Below, piece by piece: positions 5,529 through 5,636 of a stretch of DNA of 5,636 nt. The notes beneath the pieces were generated by a model. The model made no database searches and was not told where the DNA came from. It was given only the letters and a program-made list of their open reading frames with translations. The stretch's first letter is position 1, and every line of letters begins with the position of its first letter. The stretch lies in contig CAZAGT010000335.1 in the NCBI GenBank assembly GCA_964484515.1, positions 1 to 5,636 on the forward strand, in the 5' to 3' direction. The DNA is from CAZAGT01 sp964484515. Its GTDB lineage: Bacteria; Desulfobacterota; DSM-4660; Desulfatiglandales; HGW-15. Position numbers and translations under genes: made by a program.

Positions 5529-5636
5529 AAAAAACTGCTTCCAGCCTCTGCGGTGGGAGGCCTGTGATGTCTTTTCGCAGGGACTGGCGGGAGGGCACTG
5601 TCTTTTCATGACGTATCTGTGGGGGAAGCCGCAGCC

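Noticed and set aside
5284..5598. Minus-strand 104-codon open frame overlapping the thiM end
   Set aside because: It lies antisense to thiM, crosses the terminator hairpins, and its low-complexity product resembles no family I know.
5608..5636. Possible start of a further plus-strand gene (ATG 5608, MTYLWGKPQ)
   Set aside because: Only nine complete codons are visible, and the GGAGG at 5590-5594 is 13 bases away, too far for a convincing ribosome binding site.

Overview
The window is bacterial chromosomal DNA: six tightly packed genes, all on the + strand, with Shine-Dalgarno sites, short gaps or overlaps, and moderately high GC by eye. I cannot name the species. An apparent selenocysteine gene implies a host with the SelA/SelB/SelC/SelD machinery. 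A thiamine cluster and an exported FG-GAP propeller would fit, for example, a Nitrospirota, NC10 or deltaproteobacterial-type genome, but that placement is a guess.

Layout. 1-152: leader with a weak candidate promoter. 153-938: a 261-aa 2-keto-4-pentenoate hydratase / 4-oxalocrotonate decarboxylase family enzyme with all three metal-binding glutamates. 983-1612: a DsbA-fold FrnE-family oxidoreductase whose active-site motif reads U-P-W-C, because the first cysteine of the usual CPWC is an in-frame TGA (1025-1027). 1599-2843: an exported protein built as a seven-bladed FG-GAP/VCBS calcium-binding propeller, starting inside the end of the previous gene. 2941-5477: thiE, thiL and thiM, the core of thiamine salvage and assembly. 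5478-5636: non-coding as far as I can see, with two adjacent hairpins that make a good terminator for transcription on the minus strand.

The main finding is the selenoprotein. The TGA sits exactly where FrnE proteins carry their N-terminal redox cysteine. The frame is otherwise open from a strong ribosome binding site through to a TAG stop. Starting 12 nt after the TGA there is a stem-loop (1040-1060) with a GGG-containing apical loop 20 nt from the TGA, matching the known layout of a bacterial SECIS element. The protein has one Sec and one Cys and no other cysteine. A standard gene caller would place the start downstream of the TGA and lose the active site.

The three thi genes work together: ThiM phosphorylates hydroxyethylthiazole, ThiE joins it to HMP pyrophosphate to give thiamine phosphate, and ThiL phosphorylates that to thiamine pyrophosphate. 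thiE and thiL overlap by four bases. No TPP riboswitch is visible ahead of them. The first three genes are closely spaced and may be co-transcribed, but I see no clear shared function with the thiamine block.
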